64,000 nt of DNA from Mikania micrantha (Eukaryota; Streptophyta; Magnoliopsida; Asterales; Asteraceae). Below the pieces are notes generated by a model. The model saw nothing but the letters and a program-made list of their open reading frames with translations. It searched no databases and had not been told where the DNA came from. This document shows, piece by piece, positions 56,788 through 64,000 of the stretch (positions are counted from its first letter, which is position 1; each line of letters opens with the position of its first letter). The position numbers were made by a program, and so were the translations under genes. The stretch is taken from assembly GCA_009363875.1 (NCBI GenBank), contig CM018687.1, positions 18,476,963-18,540,962 of the forward strand, written 5' to 3'.

Positions 56788-57211
56788 TGGGGGTCTGTCA
56801 GTGTCAGGAACTTAGGATATTACTAGGTTCGCCCATGGCCTCGTATAGACCTATATGAAACTTATAAAATGTGTGAAAGGTGTGAGTATGGTGTGAGAAT
56901 AAAATAACCCTTAATAAATCGCATAGATTGAACTTGGTTAAGAAAATGTATAGACCTATGTATATGTCTCTAAAGTCACAATGTTAAAACTTGGTTAAAT
57001 ACTTAAATTAATATAAAATATGCATGTGAACCAACCATATACCATCTTCTATATATGAAAACCAAGAGAATAAATATATTCAAATCTTTTTATCCTTGTT
57101 AGTGTTTGAAATTCTAAAATCCTGCCTACAAACTTAATAAATTAATTTTTATTTATTTATTTTAACATCAACTAAAATATTTATGATAAATTGACAACAC
57201 TTATCTAGGAT

Positions 57212-57275
57212 AATATTGTCACCCTAAGACTTGAACTCGCTGCCTTTTTGGTTGCAATGATTACATCTTACCACT
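57212..57275 (-). mobile_element. tRNA-derived SINE head
   Basis: Minus strand GTAGTGGTAAGATGTAATC (A box) and GCGAGTTCAAGTCTTAGGG (B box). The body after it is AT-rich and not defined. Confidence 0.5.
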
Positions 57276-59027
57276 ACAAAAAAATATACATGGTAAATCT
57301 TATGTTTAGAAGGGTATATACATCATTCTATAAGAAACTAAACCATTATATAGCAAACTAAAGGAAGATGAATACTTTTCTATCATGACTCTTTTTAAAA
57401 CTTTAATGACCTACTAATCAAAAACAATAAGTAAATAAAAAGTTTAAGAGAAGAGATGATAAAACCTATTTGTAAACTGCTTACACACATTAATATTTAT
57501 ATTTCGAATTTCGACTCGAATCGAATTTAAAATCGCGAATTCAAAATTTGTTATTTGACTTTGAATGAATAAAATTTAAATTAGAAAAATCGAATCGATT
57601 TTTGAAGTGGTAATTTTTTTAATCAAAATCGAATCGAATTTCAAGTTTTTTCAATCCAATTAGAAAACTAAACTTTCCCAATTTGTAATATATATTATAT
57701 AACATACATTTAAAACTTGAGTCTATAGTGCTAAATCGTTTATTGGTCCAACTTCCTTTAGATTTTGTCTATTTTGATTCTCATGTGGACTCCCTTTAGC
57801 TGCTCTCAATTTTTTTTTAAAAAAAGGTAAACCAAGAACACTGTAGAGTTCATCGTGTCGGATAACGAGTTATTCAGGTATCTCGAATCAGGTTTTTTGG
57901 GTTTGAATTTTTTTTTGTCTATCCCAAAACCCGACCTGAAATTCAAAATATATTATCCGACCCGTAAAACCCGAATAACCCTGTTTTTTTCGGGTTATTC
58001 GGATATCCAGCCCGAAACACTATTTTTGCATATCCGAAACCCTAGCCAACACGAATCTAAAATTATATTATCCGACCCGAAATAAATTTCGGATAAAGTT
58101 TTTTCGGGTTTCGGATACGATTCAGATTTCGAATTTTTTCGAGTTTCGGATATTGTGAACACCTTTAAGAGTAATCCAGTATATTTTTAAATTTATTATA
58201 CCATTGTATAATACAAGACTTTAATCTTTATACTTTACAAGAAATTGCATTATTATATTATTTATATATATATATATATAGTCAGATATTATCAGGCCGT
58301 AAATATTAATAAACCTAGATTTTAAATAATATTATTATTTAATTATTGTATCGCTTATTGGTCCACGTTGTTAGTTAATTAATTATTATTATTATTTAAT
58401 TATCATATAATGATTAGTATTAACATTATATAATTACAATAATAATCATTATTATATATTATTATAATTATTACTATATATGCCGCTTTTGTTGACTTTC
58501 ACGGGCAACAATAATTATTAATTAATAACTATTATTATTATATAATATCAATAATGATTAAATATTATAAATTACATTTCAAAATGTGTGTTACACTAAT
58601 TCATAATTATTGTCTTTTTTTCTTCTACTTTTCAAATTGGTTAATATTTTCTATCCACTTATTATTTTAAAATGAGTTTCATCTTAAATCGATAATGTAT
58701 TTTCTCTTTTGCTATTTTATTAGATACTTAACGTTTGATTTCTTCACATCGTTATGTGTTTTTTAAATTCGTTTAATGGCTAAAACTGAGTTAATGTATA
58801 ATGTTTTTTATTAACATTTTGTTTTCCTAAATTACCTTTTTCGACTTTACGTCTATATTTATATTTAAGTTAACATTTATTAAATATTGACCCGTTCAAT
58901 TAATTGTGGTCCTTAACGTTTAATAGTATAGTTATATGATTTATATAGATTCATTTTCATGTTTCCAATACTCATGTTTACAACGGTAAACATTTATGTC
59001 CGAATTTATTATCAATTAACCGGTTAC
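57276..59027. other. AT-rich relic region
   Basis: No genes. At 57490-57660 there are repeated CGAATTTC/CGAATCG words. At about 57860-58166 a CGGGTT/AACCCG palindromic mass ends GTGAACACC, resembling a worn hAT MITE like 28576-29029. From 58250 the DNA is TAT-rich. Confidence 0.4.
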
Positions 59028-59056
59028 CGCTGCAAAGCGCGGGTATAACCTTAGTT
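59028..59056 (+). mobile_element. Possible Helitron 3' end relic
   Basis: ACCGCTGCAAAGCGCGGGT (hairpin CCGC/GCGG) followed after a few bases by CCTTAGT. The end is not a clean CTRRT and the left end is unknown. Confidence 0.35.
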
Positions 59057-59279
59057 TTGTTTAATATGTTATAAATAAACAATTGAACCTTATTTTGACT
59101 TATCCAATCCTACGGTTAGTAAATATTCATTTAACACAATTGTTAAATTTATAAACAAGCTTTACATATCAGTTATTAAACCGAGTATTTTCAACCTATT
59201 TTTGTTTTTAGAAATAAATGATTTTCATATATTTTATGAAACTCGTGTTATAAACAAACCAGGTACTCAATGAGACTAT

Positions 59280-60083
59280 GTAGGACCAATAAGTCTTTCG
59301 TAGCGTTCGGTTAGTATGAATGAATAGTGGAACGGAATGAGTCATTAACTTTGGGGTGAGAATATTATGCAACTGTTTTAGATGTATGACTGGTATGTTG
59401 TGAAAACCATTTTTCGAGTGTAACTATTATCGCTTAAAGTCCTCACTTATCCTTACCGTTAGTTGTTACAAACGAGTCGTTATTACGTAGTACTACTGGG
59501 TTTGACTAACCCCACTCGGCACCAATGTTGACTGGAGGTCATAACGAGTGTAATTTCGATGTTGATGTCGGGTTCAACGATGACCCGCGGAGGCAAACGG
59601 AAACAGTGAGTTTCGGTAAGATGAACTGACACACTCCACGGATCGTAGATCCAACAACTAAACTTAACATACCCAGTATATGTCTGTTTATTATTTCTGT
59701 CTGTCTAAACCTGTGAACTCACCAACTTTTTAGTTGACACTTTTCGCATGTATTCTCAGGTAACTAAATGGAGCACACGCTAGGATGCGCACAAGGAAAC
59801 ACTACCGAGTCTGACTGGCATATAGACTCGTGTCCTAGGCTGTTGTGTGCATTTGTTTTGATTTAAAAACAGTTTAAACTGTGTAAAGTCTGATACAATT
59901 TACTTTCCGCTGCTTTTGATATTAAACATTTTCCGCTGCGTATTATTGAAACTGGCATTATTTTACAAGTCTGTGTGATTGTGTAACTCATATAGAGTCG
60001 TTCTATATGACCATGAACTATGATCCTGGCCACGTCACACCCATGTGGACTGACACAACGAGTGGAAATTTGGGGGTGTGACA
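59280..60083 (+). repeat. Element E 5' LTR, 3' portion
   Basis: Ends TTTGGGGGTGTGACA at 60083, four bases before a primer-binding site. The left boundary is not found; no TGT terminus with matching flank could be seen, so the start is approximate. Carries the conserved stem-loop at 59715-59760. Confidence 0.65.
59715..59760 (+). other. Conserved LTR stem-loop, copy 6
   Basis: GAACTCACCAACT, loop TTTT, AGTTGACACTTTT, then GCATGTATTCTCAGG. Confidence 0.65.
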
Positions 60084-60239
60084 GACTGGTATCAGAGCCT
60101 TAGTTATAGAGAACTAGGTTTGCATATAGTAAACTTAGACTACAGCCACTGCTCTACATTAGACACTACACTAGAACTTGCACATTGATGTTGTTATTAT
60201 TATTATTGGACTGTTATGTGCTAACTTGAAACTTACAGG

Positions 60240-60974
60240 ATGGCTGATAACAATGAGAACCCCGGACGTAACCCAGGGAAGCGACCGGCAGAGGACGAGC
60301 TGACAGACGAGAGCCGGCAGCGCGTTCGGGACATCATGTCCCAAGTGGATGCAGTGATGGCAGAACAGGCGCGCATCGCTAAGCGTGCTAGGTCATGGAC
60401 CTGGTACCCGTTTATGGTATGGGACTGGATCGTGGAGGAGAGAGTGCCTCTCGAGCGATTTACTACCGATGATGATCGGGCACACCGACTACCGGCACTG
60501 GGAGTGCCACTTGAGCGGGCTTTCACAGCCCTTGTTTCCAGGACATCTCAGGAAGCCTGTAGGGCTCATGAGCGAGACGAGGAGATCAGAGTTCTCTGAG
60601 AGGAGAATCAGCATCTCCGAGGACAGTTGGACCACATGCGTGAGAAAGTGGTCGAAGAGATTGCGACACTTTGTACCCGGACTACACAGTTAGAGGAGCG
60701 GCATGAGGAGGTCGCTGCCTTGGTTCAGGACCATGGAGAGTGACTTGTCACAGTAGAGGATGTTGCGGGAGAGAACCAGGCAGCGCTTCCGAACGCCTGG
60801 GCTGACGAGCTACTTATGGAACCAGAGGAGGAACCGGACCAAGGACCCCAATTCGAGGCTGAAAACCTCGAAGAAGGAGACTTTGATGAAGACCCGGATG
60901 AGGATCCTGAAGAAGACGATGACAATGGACCTGCAGATAGTGGAGATTCATACTCCACCGTTGCATCACACTAG
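60240..60974 (+). pseudogene. Element E extra upstream ORF, acidic C-terminus
   Basis: 244 codons from ATG 60240 to TAG 60972-60974, with in-frame TGA at 60597 and 60741 that probably replace CGA. Starts MADNNENPGRNPGKRPAEDE; coiled-coil-like middle (EENQHLRGQLDHMREKVVEE); very acidic tail (DFDEDPDEDPEEDDDNGP). No domain recognised. It lies before gag, where these elements usually begin gag directly. Function unknown; it may be an N-terminal gag extension split by decay. Confidence 0.55.
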
Positions 60975-61245
60975 TCTGGTTTTTCTATTTTCATTTATTT
61001 TTGTATCCTCAGATGAGCGGGATGTGCTCATAGAAACTTTTATAGTTGTATGTCTTTTGAAAAATCATTGTACTCAAAGCTATTATTATTAATGAGAAGG
61101 ATGTTTTTGATATATTTATCTTATTCTGATTATTGTTGTTTGATGATATGACATCTAACTTAACCTCTGACATGACATCTGACCTAACTCCTGACTAACA
61201 CCCTAATATATGTTGACTAACACTCTATCCCTTCCATATAGAACC

Positions 61246-61404
61246 ATGACTGGAAAGGGAACATACGTCCGTAACCCTAGACGCAAGGCCGAAGCGGCAA
61301 GGATCAAACTGATGGTTGACAAACGAGTCAACAAGGTACTTGCAGAGGTAAACCGTCTCGCCTGCGAGACTAGTGGCACTAACAACGATACTAACACTGC
61401 CTAA
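61246..61404 (+). pseudogene. Element E short frame before gag
   Basis: MTGKGTYVRNPRRKAEAARI, then DKRVNKVLAEVNRLACET, stop at 61402-61404. The KVLAEV word resembles the N-terminus of gypsy gag. Between 61405 and 61469 there is no reading to the main gag, and a CACAG/G before GGGAATGCTGC could be a splice-like junction. Confidence 0.4.
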
Positions 61405-61469
61405 CCTGACTAACTTAGTATAGGCAACGTTAACACTAACACCTGAAAATCCGTCTCGATGCACAGGAT

Positions 61470-62340
61470 TCCAGGGGAATGCTGCAAAGGGATGCTCGTT
61501 CAAAGCTTTTCTCAATTGTCATCCGCACAAATTTCAAGGAACCGAGGGGGCAGTGGGACTGCTCCGCTGGATAGAAAAAATGGAGTCAGTCTTCTCCATG
61601 TCTGAATGCTCGGAAGAAAACCGAGTGAAGTATTCCACTGGAACTCTGGAGGGACCATCCCTCACCTGGTGGAACACTCACGTCCAGACCCTTGGACTGG
61701 AGACTGCCAACTCCATTCCGTGGGAAAACTTCACGAGGATGCTCCACGAGGAATACTGTCCTCGGGACGAAATCAGAAAACTGGAGGAGGATTTCTGGGT
61801 GCACAAAATGGTTGGCTCTGAAATCGAACGATACTGTATCGATTTCACGAACTGTGCAAACTGTGCCCGGCAATGGTGACGTCGGAGTACAAAAAGATCA
61901 AGCAATTCATTAGTGGATTGCCAGAACAAATCCAGAGCACCGTGACCGCATCCGATCTCACCACCATCCAACCACTGATTCGCTTGGCTCATAAACTAAC
62001 TGATCAGGCAGTAGCCAAAGGAAAGCTGCCAAAGAGGGGTGAACATCTGAAACCCCAGGAACCCAAGCGGAAGTGGGAGCCCAATAATAACCAAACCTTC
62101 TCACCTCAGCAACCGACCCAACACCGCCTGCACCTACAAAGGTCTTCACTGCCACCCAGCCAAACACTCAAGGCAAGGGGGGATACCAGGGCAACATCCC
62201 AAAATGCAACAGCTGTAATTACCATCACTTCGGCCCATGTAAGAAGGGCAAGTGCAACTGTGGCAGAAACGAACACCTGGCCAAGGAATGCCGATCAAAC
62301 CCCAACCCCAACCTCAACAAGAATGACACTTTAAAGGGAT
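61470..62340 (+). pseudogene. Element E gag
   Basis: Capsid words in 61553-61879: GLLRWIEKMESVFSMSECSE, LTWWNTHVQTLG, WENFTRMLHEEYCPRDEI. A frameshift near 61870 moves reading to 61873-62334 (IKQFISGLPEQIQSTV, IRLAHKLTDQAV). Further shifts near 62120 precede the zinc knuckles. Capsid assembly role in a live element. Confidence 0.8.
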
Positions 62341-63086
62341 GCTTCACTTGCGGGAAGCCAAGGCATATGCGCCGAGATTGCCCACAAAACAAGAACACTG
62401 GAGGCAACCCGGCAAGAGGAAGAGCATTTGTCATTGGATCGGGAGAAGCTAAAGATGATCCCAATGTCGTTACCTGTACGTTTCTTTTAAGTAATGTCTA
62501 TGCTAGTATATTATTTGATACCGGTGCCGATAAGAGTTTTATCTCTAGTGATTTTAGTAAACTGCATAATATGACACGAACACCACTAGACTATAAGTAC
62601 ACCGAAGAGTTAGCGGACGACAAGCTGATCGAAACACAACATATCATCAAAGGGTGTGTCCTGACACTAGCAGACCATCAACTGGTGATTGACCTGATGC
62701 TGGTAACTCTCGGGAGCTTCGATGTGGTGATTGGAATGGATTGGCTGTCTGCAAACCACACTGAAATCGTGTGCAACGAGAAGGTCATACGAATTACGTT
62801 GCCAAGTGGAGAGCAGATATCAATCCAAGGGGAACGACACAGGATACCATTGAACATCATGTCTTGCATGAAGGCGAGCAAGTATCTAAAGAAGGGATAT
62901 ACGGTTATCCTAGCACTTATCACCGAACGACCTAAGAAGGAACGAAAGATCGAGGACATCGCAGTTGTTCGCGACTTTCCGGAAGACTTTCCTAACGATC
63001 TACCGGGACTACCACCAGCACGACAAGTGGAGTTTCAGATAGATCTAACACCAGGAGCAACACCGATAGCCAAGGCACCATACTGA
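62200..63086 (+). pseudogene. Element E zinc knuckles and protease
   Basis: Knuckles: CNCGRNEHLAKEC (about 62250-62290, frame-shifted) and CFTCGKPRHMRRDC (about 62343-62384). Protease in 62367-63086: LFDTGADKSFISSDF with the catalytic DTGA intact, then VVIGMDWLSANHTEIVCNE. RT leader IDLTPGATPIAKAPY ends at TGA 63084, where CGA is expected. Confidence 0.85.
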
Positions 63087-64000
63087 TTGGCTCCTACTGA
63101 AATGCAAGAATTATCTAATCAACTGCAAGAGTTGTTAGATAAAGGATTTATCCGACCGAGCTTCTCACCGTGGGGAGCACCAGTCTTGTTTGTGAAGAAA
63201 AAGGACGGATCGTTCCGTATGTGCATCGACTATCGGAAATTAAACAAGGTAACGATCAAGAATCGGTACCCATTACCGCGAATAGATGATCTGTTTGACC
63301 AACTGCAAGGGTCAAGTTTCTATTCAAATATTGAGTTAAGATCCGGTTACCATCAACTTAGAATACAAGAAGAATATATACCGAAGACATCATTCAGGAC
63401 CCGATACGAACATTACGAGTTCCTGGTCATGCCTTTCGGACTGACCAACGCACCGGCAGTATTCATGGATCTCATGAATCGGGTGTGTAAGCCGTATCTT
63501 GACGAGTTCGTTATTGTATTCATAGACGATATCCTGATTTACTCCAAGACGCAAGAGGAACATGCCGATCACTTAAAACGTGTCTTGGAATTACTGAAGA
63601 AGGAACAACTATACGTGAAGTTTTACAAATGTGATTTTTGGATTCGCGAAGTTCAGTTCCTTGGACACGTAGTGAACGAGAAGGGAATACATGTAGACCC
63701 AGCCAAGATCCAGGCAATCAAGAACTGGGCAGCACCTAAGATTCCAACTGAGGTGCGACAGTTCCTAGGATTGGCCGGGTACTACAGGCAGTTTATCGAG
63801 GGATTCTCGAAGATCGCACAATCATTGACTTCCCTTACGCACAAAAACAAGAAATTCGAATGGGGAGAGAAACAAGAAGTTGCTTTAGCCTTGTTGAAGC
63901 AGAAACTGTGCAGTGCACCAATTCTATCCCTACCAGACGGGTGCGAAGACTTTGTAGTCTACTACGACGCATCGAAACAAGGACTCGGTTGTGTGTTAAT
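63087..64000 (+). pseudogene. Element E RT and start of RNase H
   Basis: Same frame after the TGA: GFIRPSFSPWGAPVLFVKKK, MCIDYRKLNKVTIKNRYPLP, FGLTNAPAVFMDLMNR, catalytic FIDDILIYSKTQ, FLGHVVNEKGIHVDP, AGYYRQFIEGFSK, then VVYYDASKQGLGCVL at the edge. No further stop seen before the window ends. Better preserved than element A. Confidence 0.9.

Larger units (their letters stand above)
52794..56900 (+). mobile_element. Ty3/gypsy element D: 5' LTR and leader only
   Basis: LTR 52794-56254 (TGTAACATCAC ... GGGGTGTTACA), primer-binding site TGGTATCAGAGCC at 56258-56270, then about 650 bp of leader with two copies of hairpin module M. No gag follows; the element is lost between about 56900 and 57200. 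LTR D is related to LTR B, so the same chromovirus family is likely. Confidence 0.75.
60084..64000 (+). mobile_element. Ty3/gypsy element E, internal region (runs off window)
   Basis: Order: primer-binding site (60087-60099, TGGTATCAGAGCC), an extra acidic ORF, short gag-start frame, gag, zinc knuckles, protease, RT, RNase H start. Right LTR lies beyond the window. Several in-frame TGA codons replace CGA. Close in sequence to element A's pol but on the other strand. Confidence 0.85.

Overview
The window is intergenic and intronic DNA of a dicot nuclear genome. Plant-type introns, initiator-tRNA-Met primed Ty3/gypsy and Ty1/copia elements, plant MITEs and SINEs, and an endogenous caulimovirid all point this way. 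The LTR style (many LTRs begin or end with the TGTCACACCCCC type of terminus) is, from memory, common in Asteraceae; that placement is an impression, not a test.

Only one ordinary host gene can be supported. It lies on the minus strand at 32909-51272: thirteen exons that join with consistent splice phases into an open frame of 647 codons, predicted to encode a protein with several OB folds like RPA70 or shieldin-2, ending in a zinc-ribbon OB fold. Its introns have filled with repeats. Intron 1 holds a copia element whose 5' LTR contains a Helitron, which itself contains an 870-bp foldback MULE. Intron 10 holds a 5'-truncated copia element and a row of MITEs. Other introns hold SINEs.

The left half (about 2.07-30.03 kb) is one degenerate endogenous pararetrovirus on the minus strand. 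It has been split by a solo LTR (3258-6012, TSD ATAAC), a SINE (6742-7010), a 15.3-kb Ty3/gypsy element A (9644-24900), another solo LTR (25263-28508, TSD TTTAT) and a hAT MITE (28576-29029). Element A is invaded by the 3' part of a chromodomain gypsy element B (about 11440-18435), whose 3' LTR carries a third solo LTR (14683-16820, TSD AGTTC). Insertion depth therefore gives a relative order: pararetrovirus, then A, then B, then the solo-LTR element C.

The left edge (1-1860) is DNA-transposon material with a foldback element, terminal inverted repeats and an 82-bp tandem array. The right edge holds the 5' LTR and leader of a gypsy element D (52794 to about 56900), AT-rich relics, and a gypsy element E on the plus strand (LTR end at 60083, ORFs from 60240) that runs out of the window in RNase H.

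The most unusual signals are structural rather than coding: a stem-loop with compensatory changes shared by six different LTRs; a second, larger hairpin module present four times with covarying arms; dense arrays of a CGAACC motif in two related LTRs; an array of a palindromic TCGCGTACCGCGA motif at 32/48/32-bp spacing; and the MULE foldback. All coordinates come from reading the sequence by eye. No homology search or folding program was run.
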